64,000 bases of DNA from an uncultured Tolumonas sp. (GCF_963676665.1 NZ_OY781371.1:699001-763000); one strand, 5' to 3'. Shown: positions 32,395 through 41,386, counted from the first letter of the stretch. A program made the numbers and translations. Notes: generated from the sequence alone by a model not told the origin.

Positions 32395-33150
32395 CGATTT
32401 TAATGGTTTGACAGAGAAATCAGGTTTTATGATCTTGGTTGCAGGAAATGCACGAATTTCACTTGGGAAGTGCCATATATTGAAATCTTTGTTTGGATAC
32501 GTGTCATAACACAATTTGTCCCATGAAAGCATTTTTGCCATATTCGCAAGTACCAATCGTTTTGCTTCTGACAATTGAAGATTAATATCTATTTCGTTCA
32601 TATAACCAGAGTTTACTGCACCAGTTAATATATCAACAACTTGCAAACCATTGTGAAATTTTGAGTTCTGCATCGAAACGGAATTTATAATTTTCGCCAA
32701 GCCAAGTTGCGATAACATATTGTTGGCTACAATACCGATTACTTCATCATTTCGTTTATAACGGTCACATTTTTGGTCGATGTAGATATCAAGATTGGAA
32801 TTTAGAGTTTTGGCAGCAGTTTTGGCTAAATAAGTGTAAGTTTGATAAAAAGCTTTCTCGCGATCAATTTGCCAATTGTTATATGATTTTTTATCAACAA
32901 TTATTGAATGGAAACAACAAGAACTTCGCAAAACCATATTCAATAAATCTAGACAGATGTTAACTTGACCAGCGCTATTTTTTATTTTCGACCATTTCAT
33001 TTCTCCCACTATGCCACGCTTTTTCTTTAGCTGGTCGACATAATCATTAAATCTTGGAAGCTTAGCTTTTGGAAGACAAAGCAGACCGATAGAGTAAGTT
33101 TTATCTTTTCCTGTTGTACCGCTTTCATCACCAAAGGCTAGATATTCCAT
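32389..33150 (-). CDS. DUF3800-family protein (RNase H-like fold)
   Basis: 253 residues. Family marks: N-terminal YLAFGDESGTTG with the conserved DES, the central NLDIYIDQKCDRYK with the second acidic site, and LQVVDILTGAV near the C-terminus. DUF3800 proteins have an RNase H-type fold and often appear on prophages and defence islands; activity is unproved. TCAGGAG site before ATG at 33150; stop inside the attC. Confidence 0.88.
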   Translation of the reverse strand: MEYLAFGDESGTTGKDKTYSIGLLCLPKAKLPRFNDYVDQLKKKRGIVGEMKWSKIKNSAGQVNICLDLLNMVLRSSCCFHSIIVDKKSYNNWQIDREKAFYQTYTYLAKTAAKTLNSNLDIYIDQKCDRYKRNDEVIGIVANNMLSQLGLAKIINSVSMQNSKFHNGLQVVDILTGAVNSGYMNEIDINLQLSEAKRLVLANMAKMLSWDKLCYDTYPNKDFNIWHFPSEIRAFPATKIIKPDFSVKPLKSI

Positions 33151-33164
33151 GATCTACTCCTGAG

Positions 33165-33222
33165 ATATAACTTTTACTTATGGGGCGGTTGAAAACCGTC
33201 CCACATTAAGTTTTTGTTAAAT
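33165..33222 (-). repeat. attC site 49 (58 bp)
   Basis: Arms ATATAAC and GTTAAAT; hairpin GGGGCGGTT-GAA-AACCGTCCC. Confidence 0.88.
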
Positions 33223-33240
33223 TTTTCTCATTGCTTTTTG

Positions 33241-33786
33241 CTATGAAATATTCATTTCAGGGGTAAACGAATACACATTTGCATCATGAGCAATACCTCG
33301 AAGGAATATTCTATTTTTGGCGACACCTTCAAATCGGGCACCTACTTTTTTTGCCACTGTATTGCTAGCCGTATTTTCGACAGCAGCGAATAACTCTAAT
33401 CGTAAGAGTTCTAAAACATTAAACCCGAATGGAATAATGGCTTGGACGGCTTCGGTTGCATAGCCTTTATTTTGCTTAGATTGTCTGATCCAATAGCCGA
33501 TATTGCCACGTCGATTTTGTTTATCAACTTCGTTGATTGCAATGCTACCAATCATGGCATTTGAATGTTTATCAAAAATGCCTAAATCAAATGATCGAGA
33601 GAATTTGATGCATTTTTCACAGATAACGAACCATTCAGCAGCATCAGTGATTGAATAAGCCTTGGTACACCAAGGAAGCCACTGACCCACAGTTTCAATA
33701 GACTCAATAACAGCATCAGCCTGTTCAGTAATATCACCGGCTTGATATTGTCGAATTATTAACCTGGATGTGGTGATTGGAAGCAT
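33241..33786 (-). CDS. GNAT N-acetyltransferase (RimJ/RimL type)
   Basis: 181 residues: start TSRLIIRQYQAGDITEQADAVIESI, then MIGSIAINEVDKQNRRGNIGYWI, acetyl-CoA loop QNKGYATEAVQAII, and C-terminal NTASNTVAKKVGARFEGVAKN. RimJ/RimL enzymes acetylate ribosomal or other protein N-termini, and cassette relatives may act on antibiotics or toxins; substrate unknown. Intact, single-gene cassette. Confidence 0.92.
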   Translation of the reverse strand: MLPITTSRLIIRQYQAGDITEQADAVIESIETVGQWLPWCTKAYSITDAAEWFVICEKCIKFSRSFDLGIFDKHSNAMIGSIAINEVDKQNRRGNIGYWIRQSKQNKGYATEAVQAIIPFGFNVLELLRLELFAAVENTASNTVAKKVGARFEGVAKNRIFLRGIAHDANVYSFTPEMNIS

Positions 33787-33834
33787 GGGTTATTTTCTTT
33801 TTAATGGATGATTAAAGTCGGAATATCATAGAAA

Positions 33835-33911
33835 ATTTAACTTTTAGTTAAACGGCGGCACGTAGTGCCGTCCAGTGAGCGAAGCGAACGTGTTTGAACT
33901 TTTTGTTAGGT
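33835..33911 (-). repeat. attC site 50 (77 bp, long form)
   Basis: Arms ATTTAAC and GTTAGGT; hairpin GGCGGCAC-GTA-GTGCCGTCC with GTGAGCGAAGCGAACGTG extension. Confidence 0.88.
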
Positions 33912-34221
33912 AGGAGAACAAAGGTGCTGTCATTTATTCTTCACCCATAAAACCAGCTAACTGGTGCACGGACTTCCCGTTTTCACTGCATCAGCTTCAA
34001 ACCACCGCTCGGAATTACCCGCCAACAAAATTGAATCAACGAAATTTACTTAAATCTCAAATTTGCTCATTTAGCCATCGGGGAGTGGTTGTTAAAAACA
34101 CAATGCCCGGATGATGAGCCGCTCCAGGCATACACACCAACGGCCCTGAAGGTTGCCGAAGACATAACCAGTGCGGCATCGAATTACACACTGGCAGTGA
34201 TGTCATGAGTTATGCGAGGCA

Positions 34222-35608
34222 CATAGACAGGATCTTAAGCGATAACTCTTTATTTCAGATAGAAAAATGGCCTCATTTATGATCAGATAATCGTCGCCAA
34301 ACCATTTCTCATCAACCATGAAGCCGATGACGATTATCTCCTTAAAACACCAATTATCGCAATTCTTCTGTCCAGATTTTATAACCAGAGTCGCCAGACG
34401 TACTGGCTTCTTAAAACGTGAACGGACCATTGAACCTCAATCGTTAGTCCTGAGTCTGCTTGCTGCGCTCAGTAAAGGGAATTGTCATGCTATCGCGGAT
34501 CTTCATCGACAATTCAATGGAATGAGTCTCAGTGAAAAACAGTTTGTGGCTTATAAGCCCTTTCATAATCAATTACGAAAACCGGCGTTTGCACAATTAA
34601 TGCAACAGTTAACCGAGTTTGCTATTGCGCAGTTTGTTTTGGCACTGAAAGCAAAGTTGCCCACCAAACTCGACTGTTTTGACGATATCCTGTTACAGGA
34701 TGGCAGTTCTTTCCGAGTTCATGATGGCTTAGCGGAAGTTTTCCCAAGTCGATTTCCAACCCATCCGGCGGCGATTGAATGTCATATGACGTTATCGCTA
34801 AAACATCAAATGCCAAAAGCCATGATGATCACCGCCGATACAGCTTCAGAGCGGGCGTATTTGCCGAAAACAGAACTGATGCGCAATCAGTTGCTGCTGG
34901 CGGATGCCGGGTATGTAGACTTCAAGTATTTCAGTCAGTTATCTGAACATGGCGGTTCATTCATCGTCAGAGGCGGTAAAAACCTCAATCCAGTGATAAT
35001 CGAAGCACGCAATGGTCAGGGTCGGATATTACCCAAACTCGCCGGTCTGAAACTCAAAGAAATCGACCGAAAAATGAATCGCTCAGAGGTTTTGGACTTA
35101 AAAATCAAGCGAGGCGCGGATGAATTCCGGTTAGTCCGTCGTTGGTTTGCAGAAGAAAAACGATTTTGTATCTGGGTCACCAATTTACCAGCAACAACGT
35201 GGTCAGCCGATGAGATCATGATGATTTACCGGTGTCGTTGGCAGGTTGAGTTACTGTTTAAAGAGCTGAAATCCGATACAAACTGGCGAAGTTTTGCAAC
35301 GGGCCAACAAGCCATCATGAAAGGATTGGTCTGGGCCAGTTTGCTGGCATTGATCATCCGCAGGTACATCGCGATGCAAAGTATGCCATCCGCTTCGGTG
35401 TACAAAGCAGGGAAGAATGTTGATGTTTGGTTGTTACCACTACTGGAGGCTTATATTCATCAAGCATGGTTGGAAATAACGGCTCGGCTGGAATGGGCTA
35501 TAGCGTATATATCAAAGAATGCGAAAAAAGCCCAACAAAGAAAAGCCAAGAAAAATAGGACCTTAGATGGAATTTTTGAAATGTTTAATTCTTAAGGTCC
35601 AGTCTATG
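34222..35608 (+). mobile_element. IS4-family insertion sequence (1387 bp, complete)
   Basis: Terminal inverted repeats CATAGACAGGATCTTAAG (34222-34239) and, inverted, CTTAAGGTCCAGTCTATG (35591-35608) match at 16 of 18 positions. A perfect 10-bp target duplication ATGCGAGGCA flanks it (34212-34221 and 35609-35618). One transposase gene fills the element. Intact ends, intact gene and perfect duplication argue for a recent insertion. Confidence 0.95.
34318..35595 (+). CDS. IS4-family transposase
   Basis: 425 residues with the DDE catalytic core: first aspartate in CFDDILLQDGSSF, second in LLLADAGYVDF, and the Y-(2)-R-(3)-E-(6)-K signature in YRCRWQVELLFKELK. The insertion domain between second D and E is the beta-strand type usual for IS4 relatives. 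ATG at 34318 gives MKPMTIISLKHQL; stop at 35593-35595, just before the right inverted repeat. Confidence 0.94.
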   Translation: MKPMTIISLKHQLSQFFCPDFITRVARRTGFLKRERTIEPQSLVLSLLAALSKGNCHAIADLHRQFNGMSLSEKQFVAYKPFHNQLRKPAFAQLMQQLTEFAIAQFVLALKAKLPTKLDCFDDILLQDGSSFRVHDGLAEVFPSRFPTHPAAIECHMTLSLKHQMPKAMMITADTASERAYLPKTELMRNQLLLADAGYVDFKYFSQLSEHGGSFIVRGGKNLNPVIIEARNGQGRILPKLAGLKLKEIDRKMNRSEVLDLKIKRGADEFRLVRRWFAEEKRFCIWVTNLPATTWSADEIMMIYRCRWQVELLFKELKSDTNWRSFATGQQAIMKGLVWASLLALIIRRYIAMQSMPSASVYKAGKNVDVWLLPLLEAYIHQAWLEITARLEWAIAYISKNAKKAQQRKAKKNRTLDGIFEMFNS

Positions 35609-35714
35609 ATGCGAGGCAACCATTTCACCGGAAGTGAGCCGTAAACACCATTGAACTCACATACCCACCGCTTTAAGACTTGAATTCACCGCAAAAAAGT
35701 TAAGAAAATTAATT

Positions 35715-35774
35715 ACCTAACTTCGATTTAAGTGGCAGCACGTAGTGCTGTCCAACTTTAAATTTTTGTTAGGT
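35715..35774 (-). repeat. attC site 51 (60 bp)
   Basis: Arms ACCTAAC and GTTAGGT; hairpin GGCAGCAC-GTA-GTGCTGTCC. Confidence 0.9.
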
Positions 35775-36175
35775 ATGAACAAAGAAAAAGCAGTTTATTA
35801 TCAACTCACATGCTGGCTAACTGGTGCCACGGGCTTTCAGTTTTCGCTGTGCCTGCCACAAACAACCGCTCGGATGACTCGCCGACAGTGTTGAATCAAC
35901 GAAATCTGCAGAAACATCGACAGACTTATTCAGCGAACGGGGACTGACCGCCAAAAACACTGCGCCCCGATGATGAGCCGCTTTAGGCGTACACACTGAC
36001 GGCGTTGATGGTTGCCGAAACGTAACCAGTGCAGGCTGTCAGTTTGCCAGCACACGTGAATTCATGTGTTGCGCGAGGCAACCCACGCTCAGGAAGTGAG
36101 CCGCAAAAAACACAGGACTATCCGACTAGCCGCTTTAAGGCTTGAATTCACCGCCAACAATGAGCCGTTTTTATT
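35775..36175 (-). repeat. ORF-less cassette, family 1, long form
   Basis: 401 bp; loop CCAGCACACGTG; tail of the AATGAGCCGTTTTTATT type. First of three family-1 cassettes in tandem (35715-37002). Confidence 0.85.
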
Positions 36176-36231
36176 ACCTAACTTCGAATTATGGGGCCAC
36201 GAAGTGGTCCCACATTAATTTTTTGTTAGGT
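36176..36231 (-). repeat. attC site 52 (56 bp)
   Basis: Arms ACCTAAC and GTTAGGT; hairpin GGGGCCAC-GAA-GTGGTCCC, unusual for a family-1 cassette. Confidence 0.9.
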
Positions 36232-36539
36232 ATGAACAAAGAAAAAGTGATTTAAAATCAACAATAAAGTTGGCTAACTGGTGCCACGGGCTTTCAGTTT
36301 TCGCCGTGCTTGCCACAAACAACCGCGCCCCGATGATGAGCCGCTTTAGGCGTACACACTGACGGCGCCGATGGTTGCCGAAACGTAACCAGTGCAGGCT
36401 TTCAGTTTGCCACCACACGTGAATTCATGTGTTGCGCGAGGCAACCCACGCTCAGGAAGTGAGCCGTAAACACCACAGGACTATCCGACTAGCCGCTTTA
36501 AGGCTTGAATTCACCGCCAACAATGAAGCCGTTTTTATT
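36232..36539 (-). repeat. ORF-less cassette, family 1, short form
   Basis: 308 bp; second of three in tandem; tail of the AATGAAGCCGTTTTTATT type. Confidence 0.85.
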
Positions 36540-36599
36540 ACCTAACTTCGATTTAAGTGGCAGCACGTAGTGCTGTCCAACTTTAAATTTTTGTTAGGT
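36540..36599 (-). repeat. attC site 53 (60 bp)
   Basis: Arms ACCTAAC and GTTAGGT; hairpin GGCAGCAC-GTA-GTGCTGTCC. Confidence 0.9.
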
Positions 36600-37002
36600 A
36601 TGAACAAAGAAAAAGTGATTTAAAATCAACAATAAAGTTGGCTAACTGGTGCCACGGGCTTTCAGTTTTCGCTGTGCCTGCCACAAACAACCGCTCGGAT
36701 GACTCGCCGACAGTGTTGAATCAACGAAATTTGCGGAAATATCGACAGACTTATTCAGCGAACGGGGACTGACCACCAAAAAAAACTGCGCCCCGATGAT
36801 GAGCCGCTTTAGGCGTACACACTGACGGCGCCGATGGTTGCCGAAACGTAACCAGTGCAGGCTGTCAGTTTGCCACCACACGTGAATTCATGTGTTGCGC
36901 GAGGCAACCCACGCTCAGGAAGTGAGCCGCAAACACCGCTGGGCTATCCGACTAGCCGCTTTAAGGCTCGAATTCATCGCAAAAACGGAATCTGTTTTTA
37001 TT
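36600..37002 (-). repeat. ORF-less cassette, family 1, long form
   Basis: 403 bp; third of three in tandem; CGCTGGGCTATCC before the GGCTA/TAGCC hairpin. Confidence 0.85.
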
Positions 37003-37058
37003 ACCTAACTTCTAATTGTGGGGCAGCGTAGCTGTCCCACACCAATTATTTGTTAGGC
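37003..37058 (-). repeat. attC site 54 (56 bp)
   Basis: Arms ACCTAAC and GTTAGGC; hairpin GGGGCAGC-GTA-GCTGTCCC. Confidence 0.9.
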
Positions 37059-37967
37059 GAATACTTTCTGATAAGAAAAAGGAGCTTCGATACTATTCGC
37101 CACGTATCTATAAAATGAATCATCTGATTCATCTATATCCGATGGGCCAACAACAACATATTCTATGGCTTTAGGCGAAGTTTTCTTCAGGGTATGACCA
37201 TATTGCAAAATTTGTCCAAGAGCCTCACGGATACAATGATTTGCTGAAAATGATGATTTAACCTCATATATGATAAACTTATCATCTAATTCAACGAGAA
37301 CATCTATGTAATTCTTTTCAACCTTCACGTGTTCTGAGCCATATTTTTTTGCTAGATCGGTAATGAGTAAATTCTGAATCTTATTGTGAGCACGATGTAC
37401 GACATAACCAGCGGATGCTTCTATTTTTATGGTATCGGTATTTTTGAAATGAAGCTCTTCGCTTTGGGCTACTGACTCGGCTAGTTCGTCAGAGTAGTAA
37501 CCAAAGATTGATGTTATGCGGTCAGGATCTTCAATTTTATGTATCGTATGGCCATAACCAAATGGAAGTTCATAATCTAAATTTGTTTCAATAAAATCAA
37601 CTTCGATTGTATGGCCTAATTCTTCACAATGCGTATAGATTGGTTTATCTAAACCTTTAACAATCGCATATGCACCAATAACTAAACGAGCCTGTGTACC
37701 TGACGGAGCACTGTGAATTTTTACTGCAACTAAGTCACCTGGTTTCAAATTAAGAAAATGCTTCAGTGTAGAATAAGATTCTTGAGATGCTGATTTTGAT
37801 TTTAGATATTCGATGATGATTTCATGTTCTTTCCCAACAAAATCATGCATATTTTCATCTGAATCAAACCCTGTTGATATAACACCTTTTTCTAACATTA
37901 AAGGTAGAACATCATCAAATCCATCAGTCTGATTACCATACTTGCTACCGATAATGTAATAATTCAT
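37053..37967 (-). CDS. PD-(D/E)XK nuclease with possible base-reading N-terminal domain
   Basis: 304 residues. The C-terminal part is a PD-(D/E)XK nuclease: IDVLVEL (D222), IIYEVKSSF (E235-V-K237) and the GQILQYG helix (Q252, Y256). The N-terminal 120 residues (GVISTGFDS.., LNLKPGDLVAVKIHSAPSG.., RLVIGAYAIVKG) look like a PUA/EVE-type fold that in other proteins reads modified bases; that part is inferred. Together this would make a modification-dependent restriction-like enzyme, alone on one cassette. GGAA ribosome site before ATG at 37967; stop inside the attC. Confidence 0.75.
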   Translation of the reverse strand: MNYYIIGSKYGNQTDGFDDVLPLMLEKGVISTGFDSDENMHDFVGKEHEIIIEYLKSKSASQESYSTLKHFLNLKPGDLVAVKIHSAPSGTQARLVIGAYAIVKGLDKPIYTHCEELGHTIEVDFIETNLDYELPFGYGHTIHKIEDPDRITSIFGYYSDELAESVAQSEELHFKNTDTIKIEASAGYVVHRAHNKIQNLLITDLAKKYGSEHVKVEKNYIDVLVELDDKFIIYEVKSSFSANHCIREALGQILQYGHTLKKTSPKAIEYVVVGPSDIDESDDSFYRYVANSIEAPFSYQKVFA

Positions 37968-37994
37968 TCGATTCCTGCTGTTATTAAACTATTC

Positions 37995-38050
37995 GCCTAA
38001 CTTTTAATTATGGGGCCACGAAGTGGTCCCACATTAAATTTTTGTTATAT
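37995..38050 (-). repeat. attC site 55 (56 bp)
   Basis: Arms GCCTAAC and GTTATAT; hairpin GGGGCCAC-GAA-GTGGTCCC. Confidence 0.88.
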
Positions 38051-38478
38051 TAATTTTTCTTGATTGACGTAAACAGAGAACAAAAATCATCACGGACAAG
38101 ATTGTCAGGGCTAGATACAGCAGCTGGAGTTGAATATGAAATACTCACTTTAGAGCCAGCATCTAATTTCTCGACTACAGCATTATATGGCACTGATTTT
38201 CCGCTAGCACTATTAGTTGAGGCTGCAATCGTACCTAAATTTTTATCTGCATTATTTATGTTGTAGCCATTTTTAAGAATATAACTATAGGTGTTTTTAT
38301 ATGCTTTATCATAATCGACATCAGAGAATTGCATATTGGCTGTATATTGTGTGCCAACAAATATATTGCCAGATATTTTAAAGTTATCATTACATGTGGC
38401 TTGGTTATAATTTGAATTTGTTTGCTGACATCCACACAGAACTAAAATGGAAAGTATAGATGTAGTTGTGATTCGCAT
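38050..38478 (-). CDS. Putative lipoprotein (cassette gene)
   Basis: 142 residues with a convincing lipoprotein signal: MRITTTSILSILVLCGC, lipobox LCGC, cysteine at residue 17. The mature part has two further cysteines that may form a disulfide and a beta-rich pattern. No family recognised. TGGAG ribosome site before ATG at 38478; last base of the stop meets the attC. Confidence 0.78.
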   Translation of the reverse strand: MRITTTSILSILVLCGCQQTNSNYNQATCNDNFKISGNIFVGTQYTANMQFSDVDYDKAYKNTYSYILKNGYNINNADKNLGTIAASTNSASGKSVPYNAVVEKLDAGSKVSISYSTPAAVSSPDNLVRDDFCSLFTSIKKN

Positions 38479-38524
38479 GTTTTCTCCAAAATTATTGTTT
38501 TGTTAAACTGTAACTAGATGATTA

Positions 38525-38606
38525 ATATAACTTTTAATTAAACGGCGGCACGTAGTGCCGTCCAGTGAGCAGTGTAGCGCGAACGTGTTTGAATTAGTTG
38601 TTAGGT
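38525..38606 (-). repeat. attC site 56 (82 bp, long form)
   Basis: Arms ATATAAC and GTTAGGT; hairpin GGCGGCAC-GTA-GTGCCGTCC with GTGAGCAGTGTAGCGCGAAC extension. Confidence 0.88.
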
Positions 38607-39009
38607 ATGAACAAAGAAAAATATATTCATCATCAACGACAAAACTGGCTAAGTGGAACCACAGGCTTCAATGTTGCAACTGCGCTAGCTTTAAACAACC
38701 GCTTGGAATTACTCGCCGACAGTGTTGAATCAACGAAATCTGCTGAAACATCGACAGACTTATTCAGCGAACGGGGAGTGGCCGCCAAAAAAACTGCGCC
38801 CCGATGATGAGCCGCTTTAGGCTACACACTGACGGCGTTGATGGTTGCCGAAACGTAACCAGTGCAGGCTTTCAGTTTGGTGATTCAGCGTGAATTCATG
38901 TGTTGCGCGAGGCAACCCACGCTCAGGAAGTGAGCTGCAAAAAACACAGGACCATCCGACTAGCCGCTTTAAAGTTTGAATTCACCGCCAACAATGAGCC
39001 GTTTTTATT
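38607..39009 (-). repeat. ORF-less cassette, family 1, long variant
   Basis: 403 bp. The half away from the array origin (GGCTAAGTGGAACCACAGGCTTC) is a distinct subtype shared with 40498-40901; the stem and tail are standard. Confidence 0.83.
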
Positions 39010-39069
39010 ACCTAACTTCGATTTAAGTGGCGGCACGTAGTGCCGTCCAACTTTAAATTTTTGTTAGGT
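39010..39069 (-). repeat. attC site 57 (60 bp)
   Basis: Arms ACCTAAC and GTTAGGT; hairpin GGCGGCAC-GTA-GTGCCGTCC. Confidence 0.9.
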
Positions 39070-39470
39070 ATGAACAAAGAAAAAATGATTTAAAATCAAC
39101 AATAAAGTTGGCTAACTGGTGCCACGGGCTTTCAGTTTTCGCTGTGCTTGCCATAAACAACCGCTCGGATGACTCGCCGACAGTGTTGAATCAACGAAAT
39201 CCGCGGAAATATCGACAGACTTATTCAGCGAACGAGGATTGACCGCCAAAAAAACTGCGCCCCGATGATAAGCCGCTTTAGGCGTACACACTGAAGGCGC
39301 TGATGGTTGCCGAAACGTAACCAGTGCAGGCTTTCAGTTTGCCACCACACGTGAATTCATGTGTTGCGCGAGGCAACCCACGCTCAGGAAGTGAGCCGCA
39401 AACACCACTGGGCTATCCGACTAGCCGCTTTAAAGCTTGAATTCACCGCCAACAATGAGCCGTTTTTATT
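39070..39470 (-). repeat. ORF-less cassette, family 1, long form
   Basis: 401 bp; tail of the AATGAGCCGTTTTTATT type. Confidence 0.85.
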
Positions 39471-39528
39471 ACCTAACTTCGACTTATGGGGCGGTTGAAA
39501 ACCGTCCCACATTAAGTTTTTGTTAACC
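39471..39528 (-). repeat. attC site 58 (58 bp)
   Basis: Arms ACCTAAC and GTTAACC; hairpin GGGGCGGTT-GAA-AACCGTCCC. Confidence 0.9.
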
Positions 39529-39563
39529 TGAAACCACACCAACAAAACAACAGTGATAAAAAT

Positions 39564-39577
39564 TTGATTTATATCAA
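39564..39577 (+). promoter_or_regulatory. Perfect FNR-type box upstream of the secreted-protein cassette gene
   Basis: TTGATTTATATCAA matches the FNR consensus TTGAT-N4-ATCAA exactly. A possible -10 (TATAGT at 39607-39612) lies downstream, giving a box centre near -48, a little farther than the usual -41.5. Confidence 0.6.
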
Positions 39578-39649
39578 TAAATTGTTGCTGAACTAAATTT
39601 GTTCACTATAGTTACTGCGATTTTCACTCAAAAACTGAAGAGATTGTTT

Positions 39650-40036
39650 ATGAAAAAAGTAATCGCATTATCTTTAGCGTTCATTTCATTCAATACACTG
39701 GCCCATATGGATTGCTTAGTCGGCGATTATAAAAATGACCAAGGCAAAACCGAATTTACAATCACAGGACAACACCATGAGGGGACTTTAACAACCCCAA
39801 CAGGTGAAAAAATCACGGTTGCCATGATGAAAGATAAGCAAATTTCGCAGTTATGGAAACAAATGCACTGGGATCGCAAATCAGCGGATGATGCTGAATG
39901 TGCCTCCGATACAAACAAGATGCATGTTGTTTGTGAACTCTCAAATGCTGATGCAGAGCCAGCCTTTAAACATGCTACAAATATTTACTTAAAAGCAGGA
40001 AAAGAGCTTCAGCTTTTAAAACATGAAGATAAATAA
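39650..40036 (+). CDS. Hypothetical secreted protein on a reverse-oriented cassette
   Basis: 128 residues from ATG at 39650 (a longer frame starts at 39599). Signal peptide MKKVIALSLAFISFNTLA, cleavage before HMDC. The mature protein of about 110 residues has three cysteines and a beta-strand pattern (FTITGQHHEGTLTTPTGEKITV) that suggests a small periplasmic binding or inhibitor domain. No family recognised. Runs against the array and carries its own promoter with an FNR-type box, suggesting induction without oxygen. Confidence 0.75.
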   Translation: MKKVIALSLAFISFNTLAHMDCLVGDYKNDQGKTEFTITGQHHEGTLTTPTGEKITVAMMKDKQISQLWKQMHWDRKSADDAECASDTNKMHVVCELSNADAEPAFKHATNIYLKAGKELQLLKHEDK

Positions 40037-40052
40037 CAAGATTTCGTTTTCA

Positions 40053-40112
40053 GGTTAACTGCGATTTAAGTGGCAGCACGTAGTGCTGTCCGACTTTAAA
40101 TTTTTGTTAGGT
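40053..40112 (-). repeat. attC site 59 (60 bp)
   Basis: Arms GGTTAAC and GTTAGGT; hairpin GGCAGCAC-GTA-GTGCTGTCC. Confidence 0.88.
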
Positions 40113-40420
40113 ATGAACAAAGAAAAAGCGGTTTATTACCAACCAACATGCTGGCTAACTGGTGCCACGGACTTTCAGTTTTCTCTGTGCCTGCCGCAAA
40201 CAACTGTGCCCCGATGATGAGCCGCTTTAGGCGTACACACTGACGGCGCCGATGGTTGCCGAAACGTAACCAGTGCAGGCTTTCAGTTTGCCACCACACG
40301 TGAATTCATGTGTTGCGCGAGGCAACCCACGCTCAGGAAGTGAGCCGTAAACACCACAGGACTATCCGACTAGCCGCTTTAAGGCTTGAATTCACCGCCA
40401 ACAATGAAGCCGTTTTTATT
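40113..40420 (-). repeat. ORF-less cassette, family 1, short form
   Basis: 308 bp; both stem arms standard; AATGAAGCCGTTTTTATT tail. Confidence 0.85.
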
Positions 40421-40497
40421 ACCTAACTTTTAATTAAACGGCGGCACGCAGTGCCGTCCAGTGAGCGCAGCGAACGGGTTTGAATTAGTTGTTAGGT
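40421..40497 (-). repeat. attC site 60 (77 bp, long form)
   Basis: Arms ACCTAAC and GTTAGGT; hairpin GGCGGCAC-GCA-GTGCCGTCC with GTGAGCGCAGCGAACGGG extension. Confidence 0.88.
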
Positions 40498-40901
40498 GTG
40501 AACAAAGAAAGATCATTTCTTATCAACAACAAAACTGGCTAAGTGGAACCACAGGCTGCAATGTTGCAACTGCGCCAGCTTTAAACAACCGCTTGGAATT
40601 ACTCGCCGACAATGCTGATGCAGCGAAATGCGCAGAATTCATAAATGACTCAATTTAATGAGCGGGCAGTGGGCGCAAACACCTGTAGGGTTAAACGATG
40701 AGCCGCTCAGGCGTTACACACTAACAATGCTGATGGTTGCCGACACGTAACCAGTGCAGGTTTTCAGTTTGCCAATTTACGTGAATTCATGTGTTGCGCG
40801 AGGCAACCTACGCTGAGGAAGTGAGCCGCAAAAACCACAGGACTATCCGACCAACCGCTTTAAAGCTTGAATTCACCGCCAACAATGATGCCGCTTTTAT
40901 T
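40498..40901 (-). repeat. ORF-less cassette, family 1, long variant
   Basis: 404 bp; subtype with GGCTAAGTGGAACCACAGG and GCCGCTCAGGCGTTACAC in place of GCCGCTTTAGGCGTACAC, a compensated change in a small GCC/GGC hairpin. Confidence 0.83.
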
Positions 40902-40957
40902 ACCTAACTTCGAATTATGGGGCCACGAAGTGGTCCCGCATTAATTTTTTGTTATGC
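40902..40957 (-). repeat. attC site 61 (56 bp)
   Basis: Arms ACCTAAC and GTTATGC; hairpin GGGGCCAC-GAA-GTGGTCCC. Confidence 0.9.
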
Positions 40958-41265
40958 AGTAGTTGAAAAAATAGTCTGAATTTCACATTGTGCTTGCTAT
41001 AGCTGGCAGACTTGAATTCAGCACCGAGAATGCTTCAGATGGTTGTAAGGAATTACCCACCAACGGACTTGAAGGTTGCCGGAGACATAACCACTGCGGA
41101 CTCGAATTACACATTTCACGGGCTTAAATTTCACGCTGAAAATGATGCAGTAAATTATGCGCAGGCAACCACTTCACCGAAAATGAGCCGTAAAAAACAC
41201 AGAACTTGCAGCCAACACCGCTTTAAAACTTGAATTACCCGCAAAGCCACCAACAAATTAAAACT
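40958..41265 (-). repeat. ORF-less cassette, hybrid of families 2 and 3 (308 bp)
   Basis: The outer parts (ATGGTTGTAAGGAATTACCC and CAAATTAAAACTGC) are family 2, but the stem is family 3: GGTTGCCGGAGACATAACC with TTATGCGCAGGCAACC. An apparent recombinant. Confidence 0.8.
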
Positions 41266-41323
41266 GCATAACTATTACTTATGGGGCGGTTGAAAACCGT
41301 CCCACATTAAGTTTTTGTTATAA
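41266..41323 (-). repeat. attC site 62 (58 bp)
   Basis: Arms GCATAAC and GTTATAA; hairpin GGGGCGGTT-GAA-AACCGTCCC. Confidence 0.88.
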
Positions 41324-41336
41324 CTATGTATAGCTC

Positions 41337-41364
41337 TTGCGCTATATAGTCTTTGGGCTATACT
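41337..41364 (+). promoter_or_regulatory. Promoter of the HigBA-like TA pair
   Basis: TTGCGC (41337-41342), 16-base spacer, TATACT (41359-41364), 22 bases before the toxin start. The spacer contains the palindrome CTATATAG (41342-41349), a likely antitoxin operator. Confidence 0.6.
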
Positions 41365-41386
41365 TTCTACATACATAGGAGCTTGT

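Larger units (their letters stand above)
33912..35714 (-). repeat. ORF-less cassette, family 3, interrupted by an IS4-family element
   Basis: Without the insertion the cassette is about 406 bp. The insertion point is inside the 3' strand of the main stem (GAGTT-ATGCGAGGCA-ACC), so the fold of this copy is destroyed. Before it: AGGTTGCCGAAGACATAACC; after it: ACCATTTCACCGGAAGTGAGCC. Confidence 0.85.
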
